Assembly: GCF_039535095.1 (NCBI RefSeq)
Contig: NZ_BAAAWN010000001.1
Coordinates: 2,790,001-2,854,000, forward strand
Length of the DNA: 64,000 bases
Direction of reading: 5' to 3'
From: Arthrobacter ramosus
GTDB lineage: Bacteria > Actinomycetota > Actinomycetes > Actinomycetales > Micrococcaceae
The position numbers and the translations under genes are program-made. The notes under the pieces are model-generated. The model did not search any database. It saw nothing but the letters and a program-made list of their open reading frames with translations, and was not told the DNA's origin. Shown here one piece after another: positions 51,090 to 59,389 of the stretch (within the stretch, counting starts at the first letter, position 1; each line of letters starts with the position of its first letter).

Positions 51090-52760
51090 CTAATCGTGGA
51101 ATCCGATTGAGGCATGGACTGATTGGACGGCGCTCGCTCCTTCTCCGACGGCTGCCGCGACGCGTTTCATCGAGCCTTTGCGGACGTCGCCCGCGGCGAA
51201 TACCCCAGGGATGCTGGTTTCGAAGGGGAGCGGACGTCGCCCGAGAGCCGACCAGCTTCCACCGAGTTCCGACGGGTCCAGGTCCGAGTCGGTGAGGATA
51301 AAACCTTCGTTGTCGAGCGCGAGTCCTTTCAGCCAGGTGGTCGCGGGAACTTCGCCGATGAAGCAGAAGAGTCCTGCGCACTCGACAACGGTGCGGATTC
51401 CCGATTCTCGGTCGGTCAGCTCAACAGCGTCGAGATGCGTTTGGCCGTGGAGGCCCGACACCTCAGTCGCGGTGTGGACGGAGACCAGCGGTTCTGCGGT
51501 CAACCGGTCAATTAGGTAGCTGGACATGTTTGCTGCGAGATGAGCGCCGCGGACGACGAGGTTGACGGCGTTTCCGCGTGACGCGAGATACAGCGAGGCC
51601 TGGCCTGCCGAGTTCGCGCCTCCGACAACGGTGACCGGCTGACCGGCACACCATTTGGCTTCGAGCTCGGTTGCAGCGTAGTAGATTCCGGCCCCTTGGA
51701 ATTTCTCCCAGTGCGTCAGGGGAAGTGATCTGTACCGGGCGCCGGTTGCGATGATCACGGCGCGGCTTTCGACGCTGGTGCCGTCGGTCAGCGAGAGACG
51801 GATCATGCCGGTGTCAACGTCAAGTGCCGTGACCCCGCACGGTGCTGAGAGCTGAGCACCGAACTTAAGTGCCTGCACAATCGCTTTCCCTGTCAGGTCC
51901 GTCCCGCTTATGCCAGTTGGGAAACCGAGATAGTTCTCGATTCGCGAACTTGCCGCAGCTTGTCCACCAGGACCGACCATGTCCAGCAGGACAGTTGCCA
52001 GCCCCTCAGATGCGCCGTAGACGGCCGCCGCAAGGCCCGCGGGGCCTGCGCCAATCACTGCCAGATCCACCTTTTGGTCGACCGCTCGACGGTAGGAGAG
52101 CCCGAGTTCGTGAGCCATGACCTCTGCAGTCGCCCGTCGCATCACCTTGTCGGGAGTGATCACGACCGGGAGGTCCCCGGCTTCGACCGCCGCGGCCCGC
52201 ATGAGCGCCTGACCTGCGACGGAATCGGCCTCAAACCAGAGATGGGTAAGTCGTAAGCGCGCCGCGAATGTCCGGAGTTCCAATGAAGATGCCGAGAGGC
52301 GGCTCCCCACGATTTCGATGACACGGGCAGCTGCGTTGTTGCGAAGGAGCTCTCTTCGGGCGAGAAAGGCGAGCAACAGAATATCGGAAAGCTCCGCGTC
52401 CTCAGCCATCAGTCGACGAAATTGGGTCTGTGGAATCCGATGGATTCGTCCGGCTTGCACGACCAGCCCGGTGAGGTACACGGATTGACCGGTGAGCAAG
52501 CCTAACTCGCCGATGAAACGGCCCGGGCCATGGCTGACCACGACCTCCTCAGGTGCATCGTGGGTGGCGCCTCGAATCAGATCCACCGTGCCCCGCTCAA
52601 TGACGATGAGATCGTATGTTTCGTCGCCTGCCCGGAACACGGTGTCACCGACGGCGACGTCTTGCACGACGGCATAACTTCGGAGGCGTCTGATCTGCTC
52701 GGCAGAAAGAACCGGGTAGGCGGCACTTGTGTTCGCGTCGGCAGGGCCTTTTTTGGGCAT
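51090..52760 (-). CDS. cyclic-nucleotide-binding domain fused to thioredoxin-reductase-like FAD oxidoreductase
   Basis: 556 residues. Residues ~15-130: cNMP-binding/Crp-like domain (AGDETYDLIVIERGTVDLI; GPGRFIGELGLLTGQ). ~140-225: glutaredoxin-like spacer. ~230-550: FAD/NAD reductase (DLAVIGAGPAGLAAAVYGAS; VTVVGGANSAGQASLYLASR; GVFAAGDVRKGSMKRVAAAV). The redox-active C-x-x-C of thioredoxin reductases is absent. Proteins of this build are known in actinobacteria but little studied. They may sense a nucleotide or redox state. Monocistronic. Confidence 0.9.
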   Translation of the reverse strand: MPKKGPADANTSAAYPVLSAEQIRRLRSYAVVQDVAVGDTVFRAGDETYDLIVIERGTVDLIRGATHDAPEEVVVSHGPGRFIGELGLLTGQSVYLTGLVVQAGRIHRIPQTQFRRLMAEDAELSDILLLAFLARRELLRNNAAARVIEIVGSRLSASSLELRTFAARLRLTHLWFEADSVAGQALMRAAAVEAGDLPVVITPDKVMRRATAEVMAHELGLSYRRAVDQKVDLAVIGAGPAGLAAAVYGASEGLATVLLDMVGPGGQAAASSRIENYLGFPTGISGTDLTGKAIVQALKFGAQLSAPCGVTALDVDTGMIRLSLTDGTSVESRAVIIATGARYRSLPLTHWEKFQGAGIYYAATELEAKWCAGQPVTVVGGANSAGQASLYLASRGNAVNLVVRGAHLAANMSSYLIDRLTAEPLVSVHTATEVSGLHGQTHLDAVELTDRESGIRTVVECAGLFCFIGEVPATTWLKGLALDNEGFILTDSDLDPSELGGSWSALGRRPLPFETSIPGVFAAGDVRKGSMKRVAAAVGEGASAVQSVHASIGFHD

Positions 52761-52859
52761 CGGGATCCATCCTCGGTGGCTCTGCCGATCCCCGCGGACC
52801 GGGGGGACGACCGCTAACGATGGTGCGGGGGAGGTTTCGTACTGTCCGCGACGGCGGGG

Positions 52860-53837
52860 CTACGCAGCACCGGCTGCTGCTTTGATGAAAGGGGCGGAGA
52901 GTACAGGGTCGCCGGTAGCGATTGCAGGAGACAAACTTGGCTCGTCCTGAAGCATTGCTGAAAGCCGCTGGCGGCTCGGTCTCAACTCAATTTCATCGAT
53001 AAACGACTGCGCAATCAGCGAGAATTCGCTCCGTGCGTATGCCGCCAGCTCTCGAACGAACGGGTCTTTCAGAGGGCGGACTGCCGCGTCGAGACCGTCG
53101 TGCACGAAATACTCCGGTAAAAGTATGGCTCCAAACCCGGAGGCAGCCAGTCGTGCCCCGGTCTCTAGCTGTGACGTTTCAACAGCGCCGCGCGGCTTGA
53201 ACCCTGCTGTTAGGCAAAGAGCGTCGGTCATCTCGCGTAGGTCGTGATCCGCAGGAAATTGGACCCACGGTCGGTCGGCCAGGTCCTCAAGTGCGACGAT
53301 GGGTGTTGAGGCCAATGGGTCATTCGGAGGCAGGACAACTACAAATTCCTCTATTCCCAGCGAGACGACAGGCCCGTTCCAATTAGCAGGCATTGGACCA
53401 ATCGCTATGTCTCCAGTGCCACCCTCGACTTCCCTGCGTAGTGTGTCGCATCGGCCATACTCGTGGAGTCGAACGCGCACGTCTGGATACTGTGGCCGCC
53501 AACGAGAAAAAGCCTGAGGCATGATTCCGCCGCCGATCGAGGTTACGGTTGCGATCTCCAAGTCGCCTGCCTCTCCTCGCACCGCGTTCAACGCTGATCG
53601 CTGCGCTTGACGGGAGAGACGCAGGACCGCTTTCGCGTGGGGCAGATACGCGCGGCCGGCCTCTGTTAGTACCACGGATCGCGGGAGCCTCTCGATGAGT
53701 TGCGTTCCGATTTCTCGTTCGAGTTGCTGTACCTGTTGGGACAGCCCAGGTTGGGTGACATTCAGGGACTCGGCCGCTCTCGAGAACGACCCAAGCTCAG
53801 CAACGCCGACGAAGTACTCCATTTGTCTGAGGGTCAT
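52860..53837 (-). CDS. LysR-family transcriptional regulator
   Basis: 325 residues from ATG 53837 (TLRQMEYFVGVAELGSFS). The longer frame to 53897 adds no family sequence. Winged HTH: RAAESLNVTQPGLSQQVQQL. The effector domain follows (EIATVTSIGGGIMPQAFSRW). It is divergent from the epoxide hydrolase gene, so it likely controls that gene and itself. A T-N11-A-type palindrome at 53912 fits LysR binding. Confidence 0.92.
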   Translation of the reverse strand: MTLRQMEYFVGVAELGSFSRAAESLNVTQPGLSQQVQQLEREIGTQLIERLPRSVVLTEAGRAYLPHAKAVLRLSRQAQRSALNAVRGEAGDLEIATVTSIGGGIMPQAFSRWRPQYPDVRVRLHEYGRCDTLRREVEGGTGDIAIGPMPANWNGPVVSLGIEEFVVVLPPNDPLASTPIVALEDLADRPWVQFPADHDLREMTDALCLTAGFKPRGAVETSQLETGARLAASGFGAILLPEYFVHDGLDAAVRPLKDPFVRELAAYARSEFSLIAQSFIDEIELRPSRQRLSAMLQDEPSLSPAIATGDPVLSAPFIKAAAGAA

Positions 53838-53911
53838 CCTTAATGCTGCGGAGGGCCGTGTTTGTAAGTCAAGGATTTTTTTCCTGTCTGGGATCAATAT
53901 CGTCTTTGCCA

Positions 53912-53932
53912 GCGATAGAGGACTTTTATCGC
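53912..53932. promoter_or_regulatory. LysR box (GCGATA-N9-TATCGC)
   Basis: GCGATA at 53912-53917 and TATCGC at 53927-53932 form a 6-bp-arm palindrome with the T-N11-A core typical of LysR sites, placed 75 bp ahead of the LysR start in the 304-bp divergent gap to the epoxide hydrolase gene. Confidence 0.65.
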
Positions 53933-54141
53933 CGGAAGCTTGATTGCTGCCTAGGCTCGGGCTTCAAATTAAGTCACGCCATTTGAGCATGAATCGGAGA
54001 GATCCGAACCCACGCCGCGACGCAGCGACGGCGGTCGGGCTCTTCGCAGGCGCCCTGGCAAATATCAGTGCTCACGCTCCAGTGTTTTGCGAGTAACACC
54101 GCCGCGATGAAGCCGCACCTGACACAGAGAAGAGAGTCCGC

Positions 54142-55371
54142 ATGGCAATCACGCATCACGAAACGCTCACCGACGAGTCGATTAGAGAATTCAAGATCGA
54201 CATCCCGCAATCCGAACTCGATGATCTTCGCACGCGCCTGCGCCTCACGCGGTGGCCCGAGAAGGAGCCGGTCGATGACTGGTCTCAGGGGGTTCCGCTG
54301 GAGAATGCCAAACGTCTGATCGAGTACTGGATGAACGACTACGACTGGCGACCAGTCGAGAAGCTTTTGAACTCGTATCCTCAGTTTGTGACGACGATCG
54401 ACGGTTTGGGGATTCACTTCCTGCATATCAAGTCCCCGCACGCCGACGCTCTGCCCATGATCATGACGCACGGGTGGCCGGGATCGGTTCTCGAGTTCAT
54501 GAAAGTGATCGGCCCGTTGGTCGATCCCACTAGCCACGGTGGGAAGGCATCAGACGCTTTCCACCTGGTGATTCCGTCGTTGCCTGGTCACGGATTTTCA
54601 GAGAAACCCACATCCGACGGGTGGGGCGCAGAGCAGACGGCGAAAGCCTGGGGCGTGCTGATGTCCAGACTCGGCTACGATCGCTGGGTCGCATCGGGTG
54701 GCGACTGGGGATCGACCGTCGTGCACTGGCTCGCGTTGCAGCGCCCGGAGGGGCTGCTCGCGGGACACTCCAACTGGCCGCTGGTCTTCCCGAAGGAGGC
54801 CCCGGCCCAGCCGACCCCCGAGGAGAAGGCTGCGTTCGACGACGTCGGCCGTTTCGTCTCGAACGTGGCTGGCTATCATCACGAACAGGCCACGCGGCCG
54901 CAGACTCTGGGTTACGCCCTCGCAGATTCTCCTGTAGGTCAGGCGATCTGGATCTTTGAGAAATTTAACGAGTGGAGTGACAACCCGGGTGTGCTCTCGC
55001 ATAGCTGGGGTGGCGAAGAATGGCAGCCAAACGATGGTTCCGTGTTCGACGTCTTCCCCATCGACGAGATCCTCGATGGGATCACGCTGTACTGGCTCAC
55101 CAACTCTGGAGCCTCATCAGGACGGTACTACTGGGAGAATGCTCGCGGCACCGTCGGGACCGACCTCGCATTCGGACGGTTGGAGCTGCCGATGTCGGGA
55201 ACAGTGTTTCCCAAAGATATGTACCGGGCCCCGCGCAGCTGGGCTGAGGAGTCGTGGCCTAACCTCGTTCACTGGGGGATCGCTGAGAGGGGCGGTCACT
55301 TCGCGGCCTGGGAACAGCCGGACATCATCGTGAGTGAACTAACGAAGTCCTTCGGACCCCAGTTCCGCTAG
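54142..55371 (+). CDS. epoxide hydrolase (EHN-type, alpha/beta fold)
   Basis: 409 residues. N-terminal EHN domain (DIPQSELDDLRTRLRLTRWP), then an alpha/beta hydrolase: oxyanion-hole MTHGWPGSVLEF, nucleophile Asp in SGGDWGSTVV, and His in RGGHFAAWEQPD. Family members open epoxides to diols via an enzyme ester. Close relatives include microsomal-type and juvenile-hormone epoxide hydrolases. It is the sole gene facing away from the LysR regulator and is followed by a strong terminator. Confidence 0.92.
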   Translation: MAITHHETLTDESIREFKIDIPQSELDDLRTRLRLTRWPEKEPVDDWSQGVPLENAKRLIEYWMNDYDWRPVEKLLNSYPQFVTTIDGLGIHFLHIKSPHADALPMIMTHGWPGSVLEFMKVIGPLVDPTSHGGKASDAFHLVIPSLPGHGFSEKPTSDGWGAEQTAKAWGVLMSRLGYDRWVASGGDWGSTVVHWLALQRPEGLLAGHSNWPLVFPKEAPAQPTPEEKAAFDDVGRFVSNVAGYHHEQATRPQTLGYALADSPVGQAIWIFEKFNEWSDNPGVLSHSWGGEEWQPNDGSVFDVFPIDEILDGITLYWLTNSGASSGRYYWENARGTVGTDLAFGRLELPMSGTVFPKDMYRAPRSWAEESWPNLVHWGIAERGGHFAAWEQPDIIVSELTKSFGPQFR

Positions 55372-55391
55372 CCCACCCCATCGATAACCGT

Positions 55392-55425
55392 GCCGGGCTG
55401 TGTTCGACCACGAACGCAGCCCGGC
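55392..55425 (+). terminator. terminator of epoxide hydrolase gene
   Basis: GCCGGGCTG (55392-55400) pairs with CAGCCCGGC (55417-55425), and an inner GTTCG/CGAAC extends the stem. It begins 20 bp after the stop. Confidence 0.85.
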
Positions 55426-55756
55426 ATTCTAGAATCTCCGAAGGCAACCGGAATGAATCGCAGGATCTTTGGGCGAGGGTCAATGAGCGTGGGTCAGTTC
55501 TGGTTTCCGGCCGGCTTGCGGTGCCCGGATGGTTGCCGCCGCGGTCCCGAATGTGAGCTGAGACCGGTGGTGGCCCGGTGGTGACAGACGGCCGGAGGCC
55601 GTCGGGGCGGTAGGCGGGAGCAGGCGGGTGCCCGGTTCTTGTCTCAGGCTCCGGCGGTTGCTGAGCAACGCAGGTAGTGGGGCGGGCGGAACGCCGCCAA
55701 TGGCCGTCAGGGCGTGTCTCCTAAATCGGGGGTTGGCTAGCTGGAATGCTTGAGGG
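55426..55756. other. 331-bp gap, no gene
   Basis: GC-rich sequence with short GGTGGC-like repeats (around 55565-55640). No coding sequence or RNA gene recognised. Confidence 0.4.
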
Positions 55757-55815
55757 GTGTCGCGAACATCTGTTTTGAGTGATGATCAGTGGTCCCGGAT
55801 CGAGCCTCTTCTGCC
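55757..55815 (+). mobile_element. IS5-family transposase start (20 codons)
   Basis: VSRTSVLSDDQWSRIEPLLP is the standard N-terminus of IS5/IS1182-like actinobacterial transposases. The match ends at about 55815, where unrelated sequence begins. A short leftover of an insertion. Confidence 0.6.
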
Positions 55816-55829
55816 GCGTTGGCGTCCAA

Positions 55830-56065
55830 CGCCCGGTATCCGCCGCAAAGACTCGAGAGAAGAGCGCGCAGTCGTGGACTGTCTGGAGCGCGGTCATCAT
55901 GTCGGGGAACTCGAGGGCGGGGGTGATCCCGTCGAGCAGACCGGGATAGTTGTTGGCGATGCTGAGTTGCATCATCGCGCCGCCGGATCCACCGCCGGAG
56001 ACGACCCTGGTGAGGTTTCCGTACTCGGTGGAGACCGATGCCGGGTACTGGTGGGAACTATCCAT
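55830..56065 (-). pseudogene. DUF6351-like esterase-type fragment
   Basis: The minus-strand frame contains VVSGGGSGGAMMQLSIANNY and PGLLDGITPALEFPDMMTAL, resembling the nucleophile-loop region of DUF6351 (tannase/feruloyl-esterase-like) proteins. Both ends run into unrelated sequence, so about 75 residues survive from a protein that is normally several hundred. Confidence 0.5.
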
Positions 56066-56067
56066 GC

Positions 56068-56880
56068 GCTAGATCGAGATCTCCCGCACCCGGGTCTTCG
56101 ACGCACCCCGGCACGCCCGCGCCTTCTTCGAATCGCTCGTGGCGACAACCTCGATATCGGCCGCCCCGAAACCGTCGAGCTGCGGTTCACCGGATATGCC
56201 CCCCAACTGCCGCCGCGCGCGTCCGATCGTGAACCGGACCCTGCAAAACGAAGATCGTCACCCGAGACACCTTGGTGACCGTGAACGTGTTCTTCAAGCA
56301 CTCCCGCATCAAGAAATACCTCAAGGCGCGGCCGGGCGCTGCGGATTTAGACTGTCGTCATTCCCGAGAGACCTGCAATGCCTCCGACGCCTGGAACATC
56401 TGGACGAGTTGCAGGAGAAAGCCCGTGACATCAATGCCAGGCTGCTCGATAATGAACGTGTCGGGCAGGGTTGTGTCCTTGTGAGCCCTTGAGCGGGTCG
56501 CGCAGCCCACCCACACCGAGGATGGCAGGAGGGCCCCGGCCTTGCGGTTCGGCTCCCTCGGATTCACCCATCGGAGCCTGCGTGCCCGGGTGACCCATCT
56601 GCTGGGCGCCGGTTACAGCACCAACCAAATGAGCTACGACCTGGCCCGGCTGCGTCGCACCTGGCTCATCGAGCGCGAGGCACACAACAACACCTACACC
56701 CTCACGCCCGACGGCCAACGCGTGGCACTGTTCTACACCAAGGTCCATAACCGTTTGCTGCGTCCACTATTGGCAGTCGACAAACCACCGCACCGGCGCC
56801 ACTGCGCAAGGCACTGGCAACCATCGACCGGTACATCCGCAGCTATATCGAAGACGCCACGGCTGGGAAACACTGCCTGA
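56068..56880 (+). pseudogene. decayed gene of a recurrent unrecognised actinobacterial family
   Basis: Protein-like pieces in changing frames: RVFDAPRHARAFFESLVA, VTVNVFFKHSRIKKYLKA, LQEKARDINARLLDNERVGQ, then a C-terminal winged-helix-like piece (NQMSYDLARLRRTWLIERE; YTLTPDGQRVALFYTKVHNR). At least three frame changes. The order of pieces suggests one original ~300-residue gene. The family cannot be named from sequence; it may belong to mobile elements. Confidence 0.45.
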
Positions 56881-56939
56881 AAACTCAAGACAAACCTCAA
56901 AGTTCTGACCCCCAAGGAACGCTAGCCCACAAGGAAGGC

Positions 56940-56968
56940 CAGCCCGATCCCTCGTGCGGTTCGGGCTG
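56940..56968 (-). terminator. terminator of epimerase gene
   Basis: CAGCCCGA (56940-56947) pairs with TCGGGCTG (56961-56968) around a 13-base loop, 25 bp beyond the stop of the leftward gene ending at 56993. Confidence 0.75.
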
Positions 56969-56992
56969 ACCCTCGAGTTGCCGAGGTGCGGA

Positions 56993-57913
56993 CTATGCGG
57001 CCGCTCGGACCGTCGGCGGCTGCGTGCGCCACAGCCGGTAGGAGCCAAATTCGATATCGCTGAGAAGATCGGGGCCAATCGGGTCCCAGCCGAGTTCGTT
57101 GCGGGCCTTTGACGAGTCGACGCGACTGTTCGATCCCAGCGCGCTGACCCAAACGCTATTGCCGAGAATTCGTTCCGCTTCTACATCGTCAGTGAATGAC
57201 CGGGCAGGCACGTCGACGAGACGCCCGATGGACTCCGCGATCGACTTGAGATCCATCTCGTCGGCAGCGATATTATACACGCTGCCGGCAGATGCCTTCT
57301 CAAGGGCGAGGGCGTAAACCTGGCCCAGGTCCTCGACGAAAACATTCCCGTATCGATTCAGTCCGGGGCCAGTGTAGCCACTGACGCCGTGTCGCAACGC
57401 TGCGCGCAGGAGTGATGGGAGCTGCTCGCTTGCCCCATACCCGTAGATCATCGACGGCCGGATGATAATGCTGCGTACGCCGTCCTCGGCGGCCGCGATG
57501 GTCTCCGCGTCGCTATCGAATCTCGAGGCGAGGAGCGCGACGGGAGGGTACCCGTCGTCCTCGGTGTGCAACACGTTGCTCGGTTGTCCTTTGGACAAAT
57601 CACTGTATATGGCTGAACCACTGGTGCGGATGTAGGTCCGTCCGGACCCGCGGAGCGTGCTGAGGAATGCGGTGGTCGAGGCGGAGTGGTCGGCGCTCGC
57701 CGTCTCGATAACTGCGTCAACGTTACTTGTCGCAGAAATCAACGATTGAGTGTCATTGAGGTCGGCGTAAACGGTTTCAAGGCCGCGCGCCCGCAGAGTC
57801 TTGGCGGCGACCTCGCCTCGTGCCCCGCCCAGCACCTCGTGTCCCGCGTCGAGTAACCCTCGAACGACAGCGCGCCCGATGTAGCCGCTCGCTCCATTAA
57901 CTAGTACCTTCAT
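56993..57913 (-). CDS. NAD-dependent epimerase/dehydratase (extended SDR)
   Basis: 306 residues from ATG 57913 (SD GGAGAA). Rossmann motif VLVNGASGYIGRAVVRGLLD, then the SDR YGYGASEQLPSL region, where the catalytic Tyr of the usual YxxxK is displaced, and YNIAADEMDLKSIAESIGRL. Relatives act on nucleotide-sugars or on ketones and aldehydes. Downstream of the LhgO-like gene in the same direction (111 bp apart), so likely part of the same locus. Confidence 0.83.
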   Translation of the reverse strand: MKVLVNGASGYIGRAVVRGLLDAGHEVLGGARGEVAAKTLRARGLETVYADLNDTQSLISATSNVDAVIETASADHSASTTAFLSTLRGSGRTYIRTSGSAIYSDLSKGQPSNVLHTEDDGYPPVALLASRFDSDAETIAAAEDGVRSIIIRPSMIYGYGASEQLPSLLRAALRHGVSGYTGPGLNRYGNVFVEDLGQVYALALEKASAGSVYNIAADEMDLKSIAESIGRLVDVPARSFTDDVEAERILGNSVWVSALGSNSRVDSSKARNELGWDPIGPDLLSDIEFGSYRLWRTQPPTVRAAA

Positions 57914-58024
57914 GTGTTCTCCTTTAGTCACCGCGTAGAAGCGTTTGTGAGTGTTTCCGGTGTACGACGACGGTTCCGGTCGTTCACCATGCAGATCTTG
58001 ACCTTGACCGAGCGAAATGCCTGC

Positions 58025-59263
58025 CTATACGTACTGCTCGAGGTTGGCCGACTCGAGGATGTGTTCAGCAATCGCGAGACTTGAGGTCGCAGCAGGGGAA
58101 GGCGCGTTACGGACGAACAAGATGCGTCCGGCTTGCTCGAATACGAAGTCGTCAATCAGCTCGCCCTTGCGGCCCAGCCCCTGCGCCCGCACGCCGGCGG
58201 CGTCGCGTGTAAGGTCGCCTGCCGAGAGGTCGGGCAAATAGCGCCGTACCTGTTTGAGATAGGCCCGCTTCCAGAAGGACGTCGCCATCTCCACGGCTCC
58301 CATCCTCCAGTTGTCCTTGGCGAGGTACCAGAATCCTGGCCAAGTAAGAGTGCGCGCCAGCGACGGGATACTGATGTCCGACTTGCGGTAGCCCTCGATT
58401 GCGAACGCGAGCACCGCGTTGGGCCCAACGTGAACCTCGTCGTCGACTCCTCGAGTGAGGTGGACGCCAAGAAAGGGGTACGCCGGGTCCGGGACTGGGT
58501 ACACCATGCCGTTGATCTTGGTTGCGGCGGCCGTCGAGAGCTTGAAGTATTCGCCACGGAACGGAATCATCCGCATCTCATCGGTGCGACCGGCGAGGCG
58601 CATGAGATGGTCGCCGTGCAGTCCGGCACACACGATGACCGAGTCGAAATTGAATGACTCACTGTTGGTGCGAATCTGGACACCCATTGAGGTCTCGCTA
58701 ATGCCCTCCACCTCGGCACTGAGTCTCACTTCACCGCCGGCCGCCGTGACGCGACGCGCCAACGCTTGGCTGATCGCTACGTAATCGACAGAAGCGGTGT
58801 GTGGCGAATAGACACCGTCGATCGCGGTGATGTGTGGCTCTATCTCCGCAATTCGCTCTCGGGAGACCCGTTGGAGGTCCGGCACTCCATTCGCCAGCGC
58901 GCGCCGCTCGATCTCGTCGAGTTCGGGTAGCTCATGTTGTTCGGTCGCGACGATCAGTTTGCCGAGCTCGAGGTACTGCAAGCCTTCTTCGTCGCAGAAG
59001 GCTTGCAGTAGCTCCCTGCCCTTGAGTGTCAGCTGCGCTTTGAGCGAACCTGGCTTGTAGTACAAGCCGGCATGAACGACTCCGCTGTTGTGGCCGGTCT
59101 GGTGTTGCGCGACCGACGACTCTTTCTCGAAGACGATGACTTTGACACCAGGATATGTGCGGCAAACTCGTTCTGCGACGGCAAGGCCGACGATACCTCC
59201 GCCGATAACGGCGACCGTCTTTTGCTTTACCGCCTTGCCGCGCGCGGCGGGTTCGGTCATCAT
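58025..59263 (-). CDS. lhgO: L-2-hydroxyglutarate oxidase-like FAD oxidoreductase (LhgO)
   Basis: 412 residues. FAD motif VAVIGGGIVGLAVAERVC, the QHQTGHNSGVVHAGLYYKPG signature specific to LhgO/L2HGDH, and the C-terminal RGVDDEVHVGPNAVLAFAIE. It oxidises L-2-hydroxyglutarate to 2-oxoglutarate, passing electrons to quinone or O2. Adjacent to the monooxygenase gene in the same direction, it may act on another 2-hydroxy acid produced in this locus (inference). Start taken at ATG 59263. Confidence 0.88.
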   Translation of the reverse strand: MMTEPAARGKAVKQKTVAVIGGGIVGLAVAERVCRTYPGVKVIVFEKESSVAQHQTGHNSGVVHAGLYYKPGSLKAQLTLKGRELLQAFCDEEGLQYLELGKLIVATEQHELPELDEIERRALANGVPDLQRVSRERIAEIEPHITAIDGVYSPHTASVDYVAISQALARRVTAAGGEVRLSAEVEGISETSMGVQIRTNSESFNFDSVIVCAGLHGDHLMRLAGRTDEMRMIPFRGEYFKLSTAAATKINGMVYPVPDPAYPFLGVHLTRGVDDEVHVGPNAVLAFAIEGYRKSDISIPSLARTLTWPGFWYLAKDNWRMGAVEMATSFWKRAYLKQVRRYLPDLSAGDLTRDAAGVRAQGLGRKGELIDDFVFEQAGRILFVRNAPSPAATSSLAIAEHILESANLEQYV

Positions 59264-59389
59264 GCGCCAGTTCGCGAATGGGAGCCGAAGGACGGCCGTT
59301 TCAATTGGCTCGGGAGAAAATCACGGGTCATTAACTTGAATTCCTTGCTTGAATGTCTGTCGGTATCGATTTTTCTTCGAAGGTTGCCT

